From: Lentzea flava
Lineage (GTDB): Bacteria > Actinomycetota > Actinomycetes > Mycobacteriales > Pseudonocardiaceae
DNA: 64,000 nt
Reading direction: 5' to 3'
Assembly: GCF_014648475.1 (NCBI RefSeq)
Contig: NZ_BMRE01000039.1
Span: 1-64,000 of the forward strand
Shown here: in pieces, positions 32,525-40,999 of the stretch
How the letters are laid out: the number at the start of each line of letters is the position of its first letter
Numbering within the stretch: position 1 is the stretch's first letter
The notes under the pieces: generated by a model
Told to the model about the DNA's origin: nothing
Databases searched by the model: none
The model's input: only the letters and a program-made list of their open reading frames with translations
Program-made: the position numbers and the translations under genes

Positions 32525-33453
32525 ACGCCTTCGTCTGGCTGACCTGGCGTCAGCACCGGTGGACGATCATCTTCTCCGCGGTTCTCGTCGTCCTCGCCGC
32601 CTACGGGCTGATCTCCGCGGAAGCCAACAAGAACACGGGCATCGACTCGATGCCGATGAGCGGCTTCTACGGGCTCATGGTGCAGCTGTCGTTCGGTGGC
32701 GTGATCGGCGTGTTCTGGGGCGCCCCGCTGATCGCCCGCGAACTGGAGGAGCGCACCTACTTCGTGGCGTGGGGCCAGGACGTGACTCCCGTGCAGTGGT
32801 TGCGCGGCAAGGCGCTCGTGCTCGGCGTCTTGGCCGCAGTCCTCGGCGCCGTCGCCGGGCTCGGCGACGGACGCGTCGGTGTCAACAAGGCGTGGTCCGC
32901 GTTCGAGGGGCACCCCGCCGTGCAGGCGGGCTACGCGCTCTTCGGCCTGGCCCTCGGCGTGTTCATCGGCCTGCTCAGCAGGCACGTCGTGACCGCGATG
33001 GCGGCGACGCTGGTCTTCTACACCCTGTCCCGGACCTTGCTGGCGGTGCTCCTGCGCGACCACTACCTGCCGGCGAGCCGCAGCATTGCCCGTTGGGACA
33101 GCACCCCGGTGGTCCCGCCGGGCGCTCTCGAACTCGGCAACGGTTTCGTCGGCAAGGACCTGAGCCCGATGAGCGTGCCGGAGGCGTGCGCGAAGCTCGT
33201 GAACCCGAACAGCTGCATGCGCAGGTCGGGTGGCGCCGCGGGCACGTACGTCGACTTCCAGCCGGTCGAGCGGATCGAGGCCTTCCGCTACATCGAGTTC
33301 GGGCTGTTCGTGGCGCTCTCCGCCGTGCTGCTCGCGCTGACGTTCCGGCTGCTGCGCCACGGCGGCGGGTGGAAGCCGTCGCGGTCCCACCGCCGCATCA
33401 CCTCCGAGACGGAGCCCGCACCCGCGTCGGAGGCCGCGGCCGCACAGGGCTAG
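32521..33453 (+). CDS. ABC transporter permease
   Basis: 310 residues from GTG, coupled to the ATPase. It opens AFVWLTWRQHRWTII, the usual start of actinobacterial ABC-2-like permeases of GntR operons. About six transmembrane segments: 15-35, 50-70, 95-115, 135-152, 158-180 and 262-282. A long extracellular loop of about 80 residues (YLPASRSIARWDSTPVVPPG onwards, with a Cys pair) separates the last two. The tail is charged. It forms the membrane part of the exporter. Confidence 0.85.
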   Translation: MNAFVWLTWRQHRWTIIFSAVLVVLAAYGLISAEANKNTGIDSMPMSGFYGLMVQLSFGGVIGVFWGAPLIARELEERTYFVAWGQDVTPVQWLRGKALVLGVLAAVLGAVAGLGDGRVGVNKAWSAFEGHPAVQAGYALFGLALGVFIGLLSRHVVTAMAATLVFYTLSRTLLAVLLRDHYLPASRSIARWDSTPVVPPGALELGNGFVGKDLSPMSVPEACAKLVNPNSCMRRSGGAAGTYVDFQPVERIEAFRYIEFGLFVALSAVLLALTFRLLRHGGGWKPSRSHRRITSETEPAPASEAAAAQG

Positions 33454-33497
33454 CTGCTGGTGAGCGTCACCGAAGCTGCAGGTAGGCTGCCTGAACC

Positions 33498-34685
33498 GTG
33501 GACTCCCGTACCCGTCTCCCCGTCGTCGGAATGATCGGCGGCGGGCAGCTCGCCCGCATGACGCACCAGGCCGCGATCCCGCTCGGCCAGTCACTTCGCG
33601 TGCTCGCCGTCTCCGAGAACGACCCCGCCGCGCTCGTCGCGCGGGACGTGGTGCTCGGCACGCACACCGACCTCGACGCGTTGCGCGCGTTCGCGAAGGG
33701 CTGCGAGGTCGTCACGTTCGACCACGAGCACGTCCCGCAGGAGCACCTGCGGGCGCTGGTCGCGGAGGGCGTGAAGGTGCACCCAGGTCCGGACGCGCTG
33801 CAATACGCGCAGGACAAGCTGAAGATGCGCGTGCGGCTGGCCGAGCTGGGGCTGCCGGTGCCGCCGTTCGCCGAGGTGCACGAGGTCCGCGACGTGCTCC
33901 GCTTCGGTGCCGAGCACGGCTGGCCGTGCGTGCTGAAGGCGGTCCGCGGCGGCTACGACGGGCGCGGTGTGTGGATGCTGAACCAGCCGCACAGCGCCGA
34001 GCTGGTCGTCCCCGAGCTGCTGGAGGCCGGGACGCCGCTGATGGTCGAGCAGTGCGTGCCGATGCGCCGCGAGCTGGCGGCCGTGGTCGCGCGCTCACCG
34101 TTCGGGCAGGGCGCGGCGTGGCCGATCGTCGAGACCGTGCAGTCCGAGGGCATCTGCGTCGAGGTCCTCGCGCCGGCACCTGACCTGGACGGTGCCGCGG
34201 CCCAGGAGCTGGCCCTGAAGGTCGCCGACGCGCTGGGTGTCGTGGGCGTGCTGGCCGTCGAGCTGTTCGAGACCGCGGACGGCGTGGTCGTGAACGAGCT
34301 CGCGATGCGCCCGCACAACTCTGGCCACTGGTCGATCGAGGGCGCCCGCACCTCCCAGTTCGAACAGCACCTCCGCGCCGTCCTCGACTACCCGCTGGGC
34401 CGCACCGACCTGATGGCACCGGCCGTGGTGATGGCGAACGTGCTGGGCGCCGCCGAACCGCCCGCGATGGGCCCGGACGAGCGCGTGCACCACCTGTTCG
34501 CGCGTTTCCCGGACGCCCACGTGCACCTCTACGGCAAGGAGGAACGGCCGGGCCGCAAAGTCGGTCACGTCACGTTCCTCGGCAACGACATGACGTCGGT
34601 CCGGGAACGCGCGCGGCTGGCCGCGCACTGGTTGTCCACCGGCGTCTGGTCAGACGGATACGACATTCACGGGAGTGCGGAGTGA
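33498..34685 (+). CDS. purK: 5-(carboxyamino)imidazole ribonucleotide synthase
   Basis: 395 residues of the ATP-grasp superfamily. It opens VVGMIGGGQLARMTHQAAIPLG, then TFDHEHVPQEHL, VLKAVRGGYDGRGVW (ATP loop), VVNELAMRPHNSGHWSIEG and MANVLG near the end. It converts AIR, ATP and bicarbonate to N5-CAIR in purine synthesis. The stop overlaps the purE start by four bases. Confidence 0.96.
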   Translation: MDSRTRLPVVGMIGGGQLARMTHQAAIPLGQSLRVLAVSENDPAALVARDVVLGTHTDLDALRAFAKGCEVVTFDHEHVPQEHLRALVAEGVKVHPGPDALQYAQDKLKMRVRLAELGLPVPPFAEVHEVRDVLRFGAEHGWPCVLKAVRGGYDGRGVWMLNQPHSAELVVPELLEAGTPLMVEQCVPMRRELAAVVARSPFGQGAAWPIVETVQSEGICVEVLAPAPDLDGAAAQELALKVADALGVVGVLAVELFETADGVVVNELAMRPHNSGHWSIEGARTSQFEQHLRAVLDYPLGRTDLMAPAVVMANVLGAAEPPAMGPDERVHHLFARFPDAHVHLYGKEERPGRKVGHVTFLGNDMTSVRERARLAAHWLSTGVWSDGYDIHGSAE

Positions 34686-35170
34686 CTCAGGTTGGCGTGA
34701 TCATGGGCAGCGACTCGGACTGGCCGGTGATGAAGGCCGCCACCGAGGCGCTCACCGAGTTCGGCGTCTCGTTCGAGGTGAGCGTCGTCTCCGCCCACCG
34801 CACCCCGCAGCGCATGCTCGACTACGCGACCTCGGCAGCCTCCCGGGGTCTTCGCGTGATCATCGCGGGTGCCGGCGGCGCCGCCCACCTCCCCGGCATG
34901 GTCGCCTCCGCCACCGTGCTCCCGGTCATCGGCGTCCCCGTGCCGCTCAAGTACCTCGACGGCATGGACTCCCTGCTCTCGATCGTGCAGATGCCCGCGG
35001 GCATCCCGGTGGCGACGGTCTCAGTGGGTGGAGCCCGCAACGCCGGTCTGCTCGCCGTGCGCATCCTGGCCGCGTCGGACCCGGCGCTGCAGGAGCGCGT
35101 GGCCCGCTTCCAGGCGGAACTCGAGCAGCTCGTACTGGACAAGGACGCGGCGCTGCAGAAGTCGCTCTGA
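34682..35170 (+). CDS. purE: N5-CAIR mutase
   Basis: 162 residues. GVIMGSDSDWPVMKAA, VVSAHRTPQRMLDYA and GAGGAAHLPGMVAS are the PurE signatures (active-site Asp and His), and the C-terminal GGARNAGLLAVRIL is conserved. It rearranges N5-CAIR to CAIR, working with PurK. GTG start within the purK stop. Confidence 0.96.
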   Translation: MTQVGVIMGSDSDWPVMKAATEALTEFGVSFEVSVVSAHRTPQRMLDYATSAASRGLRVIIAGAGGAAHLPGMVASATVLPVIGVPVPLKYLDGMDSLLSIVQMPAGIPVATVSVGGARNAGLLAVRILAASDPALQERVARFQAELEQLVLDKDAALQKSL

Positions 35171-35248
35171 GTGCTCAACAGCACACCGGCGCCCCTGGTG
35201 AACGGGCGCTAACATCGTGCCGAGTACTCGCTACCCGGAGGTAACAAG

Positions 35249-36412
35249 GTGAACCCGAGCTTCGGCACCTACCAGCTCGCCGAGGAGCACGAGGCGCTGC
35301 GAGAGGCCGTCCGCTCGCTCGCCGAGAAGGAGATCAAGCCGTTCGCGGCCGAGGTCGACGAGAACGAGCGCTTCCCGACGGAGGCCCACAACGCCCTCGT
35401 GAAGGCGGGCTTCGCGGCCGTCCACGTCCCCGAGTCCTACGACGGCCAGGGCGCCGACTCGGTGGCCACGTGCATCGTCATCGAGGAAGTGGCCCGCGTC
35501 TGCGCCTCGTCGTCGCTGATCCCGGCGGTGAACAAGCTCGGCACCATGCCGATCCTCCTGTCGGCCTCCGAGGAGCTGAAGCAGCTCGTCATGCCGTCCA
35601 TCGCCTCCGGCGAGGCCATGGCGTCCTACGCCCTGTCCGAGCGCGAGGCGGGCTCCGACACCGCCTCGATGCGCACGCGCGCCGTCCTGGACGGCGACCA
35701 CTGGGTGCTCAACGGCACCAAGTGCTGGATCACCAACGCCGGCGAGTCCACCTGGTACACGGTCATGGCCGTGACCGACCCTCAGGCGCCGAAGAAGTCC
35801 CAGGGCATCTCGGCCTTCGTCGTGCACAAGGACGACCCCGGTTTCTCGGTGGGCCCGAAGGAGCGCAAGCTCGGCATCAAGGGCTCGCCGACCCGCGAGA
35901 TCTACTTCGAGAACTGCACCATCCCGGCCAACCGCATCATCGGCGAGCCGGGCACGGGCCTGAAGACCGCCCTGCGGACCCTCGACCACACGCGCCCCAC
36001 CATCGGCGCGCAGGCCGTGGGCATCGCCCAGGGCGCCCTGGAGGCCGCGGTCGCGTACGTCAAGGACCGCAAGCAGTTCGGCAAGTCCATTTCGGACTTC
36101 CAGGGCGTGCAGTTCATGCTCGCCGACATGGCCATGAAGATCGAGGCCGCTCGGCACATGGTCTACGTCGCTGCTGCCAAGGCCGAGCGCGGCGAGCCGA
36201 ACATCGGCTTCATCACGGCTGCCGCCAAGTGCTTCGCCTCTGACGTGGCCATGGAGGTCACCACGGATGCGGTGCAGCTGTTCGGTGGCGCCGGGTACAC
36301 GCGCGACTTCCCCGTCGAGCGGATGATGCGGGACGCGAAGATCACGCAGATCTACGAGGGCACGAACCAGATCCAGCGCGTCGTGATGTCGCGCGCCGTG
36401 CTCAACGGCTGA
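35249..36412 (+). CDS. acyl-CoA dehydrogenase, FadE25-like
   Basis: 387 residues from GTG with a strong GGAGG site. All acyl-CoA dehydrogenase blocks are present: EEHEALREAVRSLAEKEI, FAD-binding YALSEREAGSDTASM and KCWITNAGE, then RKQFGKSISDFQGVQFMLADM, and the active-site region QLFGGAGYTRDFPVERMMRDAKITQIYEGTNQI with the catalytic Glu. It oxidises an acyl-CoA in beta-oxidation or branched-chain catabolism. The same gene follows purE/purK in mycobacteria. Confidence 0.93.
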   Translation: MNPSFGTYQLAEEHEALREAVRSLAEKEIKPFAAEVDENERFPTEAHNALVKAGFAAVHVPESYDGQGADSVATCIVIEEVARVCASSSLIPAVNKLGTMPILLSASEELKQLVMPSIASGEAMASYALSEREAGSDTASMRTRAVLDGDHWVLNGTKCWITNAGESTWYTVMAVTDPQAPKKSQGISAFVVHKDDPGFSVGPKERKLGIKGSPTREIYFENCTIPANRIIGEPGTGLKTALRTLDHTRPTIGAQAVGIAQGALEAAVAYVKDRKQFGKSISDFQGVQFMLADMAMKIEAARHMVYVAAAKAERGEPNIGFITAAAKCFASDVAMEVTTDAVQLFGGAGYTRDFPVERMMRDAKITQIYEGTNQIQRVVMSRAVLNG

Positions 36413-36419
36413 GCTCAGT

Positions 36420-36456
36420 CGCTGGGGAGCCGGCTGTCACTTCCAGCTCCCCAGCG
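36420..36456 (+). terminator. terminator after acyl-CoA dehydrogenase
   Basis: A perfect 11-bp inverted repeat (CGCTGGGGAGC at 36420-36430 with GCTCCCCAGCG at 36446-36456), 7 bases after the stop. No T tract. It also stands upstream of the convergent gene's stop and may serve both. Confidence 0.7.
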
Positions 36457-36512
36457 GGATCGTGCCGTTCTCGTAGGCCCCGCACTACAAGCCACGTCGA
36501 GTGGCATGACGG

Positions 36513-36878
36513 TCAGGCGGCCACGCACGTGCCGATCGCCTCCCCGATCGCCCCCTTGGCGCCCAGCACGCAGGACGACTCCGGCGTCAACGACTTGTCG
36601 GAGATCTGCTGCGCGAACGCGATCGCCACGTTCATCATCCGCATCGGGCTGCCGCTGTCGACGGCCTCCTTCACCGCCGCCGCACGGGCTTCCTCCGTGG
36701 TGCAGCTGATGTCGGTGCCGAACTTGGCGACGCGCGGCAGCCACAACGCCTTGGTACCGGACGGGCACGGCGTGATCTGCCAGCGGGTGCCGGGCGCCGC
36801 GCTGGCCAGCGGGGCGGAGAGCACCGCGAAGCCGAGCATGAGGGCCAGGGCTGCGAGGAAACCGAGGAAACGTCCCAT
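36513..36878 (-). CDS. small secreted protein
   Basis: 121 residues with a signal peptide (about 1-28, cleavage after ASA) and a mature part of about 93 residues with four Cys (ITPCPSG, DISCTTEEAR, SSCVLGAKG and GTCVAA), probably two disulfides. No family recognised. Single gene on the minus strand. Confidence 0.65.
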   Translation of the reverse strand: MGRFLGFLAALALMLGFAVLSAPLASAAPGTRWQITPCPSGTKALWLPRVAKFGTDISCTTEEARAAAVKEAVDSGSPMRMMNVAIAFAQQISDKSLTPESSCVLGAKGAIGEAIGTCVAA

Positions 36879-36974
36879 GAGGACGAACGTAACCAGCCGA
36901 AATGCCCCCTACTGGGGGAACCGTGGCCACGGCCGGTTACTACGCTCCGCGCAAGCGTCCGAAGTGGACGAAGC

Positions 36975-37697
36975 TCAGGCCAGGTAGAGGGCGGTGGGAA
37001 GGATGACCAGAGTGGACCCCTCCCACCGCGCCGTGCGGCCGAAGCAGATCGCGGTGATGGACTCGCCGTCCGCGAACGCGCCCGCGGCGGAGTCCACCAC
37101 CTGCGAACGCCGCAATGAGAACCTGACGCCGGTGGCGGAGACCGTGATGTCGTTGTCGCCCAGGGTGATCCGGTACGACGCCTTGATCTTCACGTAGCCC
37201 TGTGCGGATGCGGGGAGTGGTTGCGCGGTCAGGTCGAACTGCTGAAGCTCGCCCTCGGTGGTGAGGTGCCGGAGCACGGCGTCGAGGGCGCGTGCGGCGT
37301 TCGTCTCCGCCTCGAACGTCTCCCGCACGGTTTCGCCGCGGGAGCGCCTGCCGCCCGCCTCGACCAGTGAGCCGGTCAGGCCCAGCGAGCCCTCGCGGTG
37401 GGTGCCGCGTTCCACCTCGCGGATTCGTGCCTCGGCGGCGGCCTGCGGGGTTTGGCCGTACATGTTCATGATCGAGCTCTCGTCGAGCATCAGGAACGTG
37501 CGGATGCGGCCCTGTTCGAGGTCGGCCGGGTCCGGGCGCTGGTGGGTCGTGGCGGTGACGATCGCCAGCTTCGCCGTCTCTACGGCGGTGGTGCTCCGCG
37601 ATTCGGCGCGCTTGGCGGCCCGGCGCGACGACCAGGTGACGACGGCGGCGATCGCGAGGGTGATCAGCACCGCCATCAGGAGCAAGAACGAATTCAT
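36975..37697 (-). CDS. membrane-anchored protein of unknown function
   Basis: 240 residues from the ATG at 37697 (ATG 37706 is an alternative). A single transmembrane helix at about 2-22 precedes a basic stop-transfer (WSSRRAAKRAES), then a cytosolic or exported domain. It contains an acidic Arg-rich region (AEARIREVERGTHREGS) and a beta-rich end (YVKIKASYRITLGDNDITVSA). No family recognised. It stands alone between a secreted protein and the SRPBCC gene. Confidence 0.6.
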   Translation of the reverse strand: MNSFLLLMAVLITLAIAAVVTWSSRRAAKRAESRSTTAVETAKLAIVTATTHQRPDPADLEQGRIRTFLMLDESSIMNMYGQTPQAAAEARIREVERGTHREGSLGLTGSLVEAGGRRSRGETVRETFEAETNAARALDAVLRHLTTEGELQQFDLTAQPLPASAQGYVKIKASYRITLGDNDITVSATGVRFSLRRSQVVDSAAGAFADGESITAICFGRTARWEGSTLVILPTALYLA

Positions 37698-37771
37698 GAG
37701 CAGCAACCCTCCGCGTGACCGTCACGCGGAGCATCACCCGGACGACGGCTCGCATCACTCCGCCGAACGGG

Positions 37772-38251
37772 TCACAGCTCGGCCAGCACCTCGCCCAGCC
37801 GCTCGTACGAACGACCCGCGCCGTCCGCCATCCCGGTCGCCAGCACGGCGTCCCTGGCTTCCTGCGACACCAGCTTCATCGTCGTGGTCATCGTCGTCTG
37901 CCCGCCGGACTCCACGAACTCCACCGTCGTCACAGCCGGCGGGTTGTCCTCGAAGTGTTCGGTGTTCACGATGCGCGAATACGGCGTGACCTCGGTGTAC
38001 TCGCCGTACATCTCGAACGCGCCGGAGCCGTCCGGCATCGCCCAGCCGTACCGCCACTTGCCGCCGACGCGCAGGTCGACCTCGCAGATCGGCATCTCCC
38101 AGCCGTCGGGGCCGAGCAGCCAGCGACGCAGCAGCGACGGTTCGGTGAACGCCTTCCACACCAGCGAAGCCGGCGCGTCGAACGTGCGGGACATCGCGAT
38201 CTCGGTGTCGGACGGGAGGGTCACGGTCGTGCCGAACTTGACGGTGGTCAT
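37772..38251 (-). CDS. SRPBCC (AHSA1-like) domain protein
   Basis: 159 residues from the ATG at 38251. It is an activator-of-Hsp90-like START fold: ISRTFDAPASLVWKAFTEP type opening (here MSRTFDAPASLVWKAF), RRWLLGPDGWEMPICEVDLRVGG, and a C-terminal helix SYERLGEVLAEL. Such proteins bind small hydrophobic ligands and regularly sit with an ArsR regulator, as here (ATGA overlap). The ligand is unknown. Confidence 0.88.
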   Translation of the reverse strand: MTTVKFGTTVTLPSDTEIAMSRTFDAPASLVWKAFTEPSLLRRWLLGPDGWEMPICEVDLRVGGKWRYGWAMPDGSGAFEMYGEYTEVTPYSRIVNTEHFEDNPPAVTTVEFVESGGQTTMTTTMKLVSQEARDAVLATGMADGAGRSYERLGEVLAEL

Positions 38252-38574
38252 TGCTCTGTCTCCTTCATCTCGGTCAAGAGTGCGTCCAGGCGTGCGTAGC
38301 TCGCATCCCAGAAGCGGCGGTAGTTCTCCGCCCACACGGCGACCTCCTTCAACGGCGTCGCGTCGAGCTGGCAGGGACGCCACTGCGCCTCCCTGCCACG
38401 GGTGATCAGGCCTGCCTTCTCCAGCACGCGCAGGTGTTTGGAGATCGCCGGGCCGCTGATGTCGAACGGCTCGGAGAGCTCCTTCACCGTCGCCGGGCCC
38501 TCGGTGAGCCGCGCGAGGATCGCCCGGCGGGTCGGGTCCGCCAGTGCGGCGAAGGTGGCGCTCAGCTGATCCAT
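38248..38574 (-). CDS. ArsR-family regulator
   Basis: 108 residues from the ATG at 38574; a GTG at 38589 would start inside the operator. A winged helix: FAALADPTRRAILARLTEGPATVKEL, GPAISKHLRVLEKAGLITRGREAQWR. No Cys metal site of the arsenic-sensing kind is present (a single Cys in RPCQLD). It belongs to the SRPBCC-linked branch that regulates its own operon. Confidence 0.9.
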   Translation of the reverse strand: MDQLSATFAALADPTRRAILARLTEGPATVKELSEPFDISGPAISKHLRVLEKAGLITRGREAQWRPCQLDATPLKEVAVWAENYRRFWDASYARLDALLTEMKETEQ

Positions 38575-38582
38575 CTCGTACC

Positions 38583-38612
38583 TAACCACTTGGTTATCTA
38601 ACCGCTGGGTTA
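38583..38612 (-). promoter_or_regulatory. tandem ArsR operators
   Basis: Two 14-bp palindromic half sites, TAACCACTTGGTTA (38583-38596) and TAACCGCTGGGTTA (38599-38612), separated by 2 bases. They share the pattern TAACCnCTnGGTTA and lie directly upstream of the ArsR start codon, so a regulator dimer pair could bind side by side and block transcription. Confidence 0.75.
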
Positions 38613-38849
38613 AGTAGAGACCCGTGGCGGTCGGCTGTCAAGCCCCCGGTTCAAGATCAACAACCAAGATAGCGCTTTCCGATTCTGCACATTCGGCGAA
38701 GAAATGGCCCGGACGGACCTTTTTCCGGTAGGCCTGGAATGGCAGTTCTGCTGAACAGAGCAACTTCAAACGAACGCCTGGACAGCAGGTCAGAGGCCTC
38801 GCTACGTTCGCAAAGCCGCAAGTTAACCTCGTTTAGTGGGGTATTTCGA
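38613..38849. other. gene-free region with AT-rich stretch
   Basis: About 237 bases between the ArsR operators and the protease start. It is noticeably more AT-rich than its surroundings and likely holds the promoters of both divergent units. An in-frame extension of the protease upstream to 38739 has no coding character. No RNA gene or repeat seen. Confidence 0.4.
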
Positions 38850-39821
38850 ATGACAGCGAAAAGAACTGTTTCGTTAGCTTTTGGATTCGTGCTGGCCGCT
38901 TCCGTTTTCGTGCCGACCGCGCAGGCGGCACCGAACGGCAGCTCGGCCAGCCTGGCCAGAACCTCCGACGACAAGATCCAGTCGGCCGCCGCAGCCGAGT
39001 CGTACTGGACGCCGGAGCGCATGGCGAACGCGATCCCGGCCACGGGTCCTGCCACGGTCAAGGCGAAGTCCGCACCCCAGCCCTCGGGGCGTGCGGGCAG
39101 CATCGACGGTGCCGCGCCGTCGGTGAAGGTCCAGACCGAGCAGGCCCAGGGAATCGGGATCATGCTCAACGAGTCGCAGACGGTCGGCAAGGTGTACTTC
39201 ACCAACCCGGCCAACGGCCTGAACTACGTGTGCTCGGGCGCGACCGTCAACAGTGGCAAGAAGAAGCTGGTCCAGACGGCGGGGCACTGCGTGCACGGCG
39301 GTGCCGGTGGCCAGTGGATGCGCAACTGGGTCTTCGTTCCGCGCTACCGCAACGGGGCTCGCCCGTTCGGCACGTGGAGCGCCTACCAGCTCACGGCTCG
39401 CACTGCGTGGACCAACTCCAGCAGCAGTGACGAGGACATGGGCATCGTCATCATGCAGACCCTCGGCGGCAACTCGATCGTCAACGTCGTGGGTGGCAAC
39501 GGCCTGCGCTGGAACTGGGGCTACTCGGTGGCCGTCACGATCCTCGGCTACCCCGCGGGTGCGCCGTTCACCGGTGAGCTGCAGTACTTCTGCCAGGGCA
39601 CGACCTGGAACGGCCACGGCCAGCAGGTCAGGGCCTGGTGCAACATGACCGGCGGTTCGAGCGGCGGTCCGTGGCTGCAGGAGTACAACGACCAGAACGG
39701 GCTCGGCTACATCAACAGCGTCGTCAGTCACCGGCACTCCGACGCGAGCCAGATGGACGGGCCGTACTTCGACAACGACATCAAGAGCCTCTACGACTTC
39801 GCGGAGTCGCTGTCCCCGTGA
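38850..39821 (+). CDS. secreted trypsin-like serine protease
   Basis: 323 residues from the ATG at 38850. Signal peptide about 1-28 (FVPTAQA, then A) and a propeptide-like region of about 95 residues. The S1 protease core has His in TAGHCVHGG, Asp in SSDEDMGIVIM and Ser in MTGGSSGGPWLQ. Cys pairs match the disulfides of streptogrisin-like folds. It probably digests external protein. Confidence 0.9.
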   Translation: MTAKRTVSLAFGFVLAASVFVPTAQAAPNGSSASLARTSDDKIQSAAAAESYWTPERMANAIPATGPATVKAKSAPQPSGRAGSIDGAAPSVKVQTEQAQGIGIMLNESQTVGKVYFTNPANGLNYVCSGATVNSGKKKLVQTAGHCVHGGAGGQWMRNWVFVPRYRNGARPFGTWSAYQLTARTAWTNSSSSDEDMGIVIMQTLGGNSIVNVVGGNGLRWNWGYSVAVTILGYPAGAPFTGELQYFCQGTTWNGHGQQVRAWCNMTGGSSGGPWLQEYNDQNGLGYINSVVSHRHSDASQMDGPYFDNDIKSLYDFAESLSP

Positions 39822-39836
39822 CGTCGAATTTCCGTT

Positions 39837-39865
39837 GGCCGGACGCGGGAATTCCGTGTCCGGCC
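39837..39865 (+). terminator. terminator after the protease
   Basis: A 29-base palindrome (39837-39865): eight perfect pairs (GGCCGGAC with GTCCGGCC), then a G-T and further pairs around a GAATTC core. It lies 15 bases after the protease stop, before the next gene. Confidence 0.65.
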
Positions 39866-39887
39866 TTCGGGCAACCATGGAGCGAAC

Positions 39888-40679
39888 GTGTTCCGTCCTA
39901 GGGTCATGACCAACCGAATCCTCCTCGCCGCGCTCGTCGTCTCGCTGCTCGCCGTCGCGCCGGGCTGCGGTGCCAGGTCGGCGGGCGGCGCGCAGGGGAA
40001 GGACCTGCGCGGCAAGGTGTTCGTCTCCACCTCCGTCACCGAGCAGGGCAAGCCGCGCGCCCTGGTCGAGGGCACGTCGATCGAACTGAACTTCACCGAC
40101 GACGGCAGACTCATCGCCAGGGCCGGCTGCAACATGTTGCAGGGCCCGGTTTCCCTCGACGACGGGAAGCTGTCCGTCCCCGACCTCAGCAGCACCGCGA
40201 TGGGCTGCCCGAACCCCGATCTGCACAAGCAGGACGAGTGGCTGTCGAAGCTGCTCGGCTCCGGCCCCTCGTGGGAGCTCGACGGCGGGAACCTGGTGAT
40301 CACCGGATCGGACGCGCAGATCGTGCTCGGCACGGAGGCACCCGCTGCCCTCGAAGGCGGCACCTGGACGGTCGACAGCCTCGTCACCGGTGACGCCGTC
40401 TCGTCGGTGCCCGGCGCGGTCGCCGCCACGCTGGCCTTCATGGACGGCAAGGTCAACGTGTTCACCGGCTGCAACTCCGGTTCGGCTTCCTACAAAGTGG
40501 ACGGTCGGGCGATCACGTTCACGTCGTTGCTGCACACCGACAAGGCGTGCGGCCCCGACGAGATGCTCGTCGAGAAGGCCCTGCTCGACGCGCTGAACGG
40601 CCAGGTCACGTACAAGATCGACCGGCAGACGCTGGCGTTGACCAACGCGAAGGGCGACGGCGTGCGACTCCGCAAATAG
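39888..40679 (+). CDS. lipoprotein with two META domains
   Basis: 263 residues (GTG 39888, or 257 from ATG 39906). The leader ends VAPGC, a lipobox. Two META (HslJ-like) repeats follow: the first has IELNFTDDGRLIARAGCNML with SSTAMGCPNPDLHKQDEWL, the second GAVAATLAFMDGKVNVFTGCNSG with HTDKACGPDEMLVEKALLDAL. Each repeat keeps its Cys pair. META domain proteins have unclear roles in envelope stress or heat-shock-linked secretion. Confidence 0.85.
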   Translation: MFRPRVMTNRILLAALVVSLLAVAPGCGARSAGGAQGKDLRGKVFVSTSVTEQGKPRALVEGTSIELNFTDDGRLIARAGCNMLQGPVSLDDGKLSVPDLSSTAMGCPNPDLHKQDEWLSKLLGSGPSWELDGGNLVITGSDAQIVLGTEAPAALEGGTWTVDSLVTGDAVSSVPGAVAATLAFMDGKVNVFTGCNSGSASYKVDGRAITFTSLLHTDKACGPDEMLVEKALLDALNGQVTYKIDRQTLALTNAKGDGVRLRK

Positions 40680-40697
40680 CAGCAGGAAACAGCAGCA

Positions 40698-40732
40698 GGC
40701 CGGGGTTGCGGGACGACCCCGCAACCCCGGCC
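40698..40732. terminator. strong bidirectional terminator
   Basis: A perfect 15-bp inverted repeat (40698-40712 with 40718-40732) with a 5-nt loop, between the convergent META lipoprotein and the small immunity-like gene. Confidence 0.85.
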
Positions 40733-40742
40733 CGCGCGTCGA

Positions 40743-40988
40743 TCAGGACTTCCGTGCCGCGGCTACCCGCCGGGCCTGGACCTCCTCGAAGCCCTTGCCC
40801 TGCTCCTCGCTGATCGGCACGGCCTTCCAGTACTCACGGCCGGACTCGATGCGGTACAGCGCGTCCGACCGCTCCCACCGGAGGTTGGTGGAGAAGAACT
40901 CCTCGGTCTCGCCGCCCACGCGCACCACGAAGAACGGGTTCTCCACCGGGTGCGCGTCGGTGACGATCGCGAAGTACTGGTAGCTCAT
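40743..40988 (-). CDS. small cytosolic protein, candidate immunity factor
   Basis: 81 residues (SYQYFAIVTDAHPVENPFFV at the start; NLRWERSDALYRIESGREY in the middle). No signal peptide, Cys or membrane segment. It starts 11 bases after the stop of the large ALF-repeat protein and ends in a strong terminator, so it is co-transcribed as the last gene. Size and position fit immunity proteins of secreted polymorphic toxins. I do not recognise the sequence family itself, so the immunity role is inference. Confidence 0.65.
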   Translation of the reverse strand: MSYQYFAIVTDAHPVENPFFVVRVGGETEEFFSTNLRWERSDALYRIESGREYWKAVPISEEQGKGFEEVQARRVAAARKS

Positions 40989-40999
40989 GGAAATCCAAT

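Noticed and set aside
39882..39895. GAACgtGTTC, resembling a LexA/SOS box
   Set aside because: The spacing (2 bases) is shorter than the 4-base spacing of actinobacterial LexA sites, and the downstream META lipoprotein gene is not an SOS-type gene.
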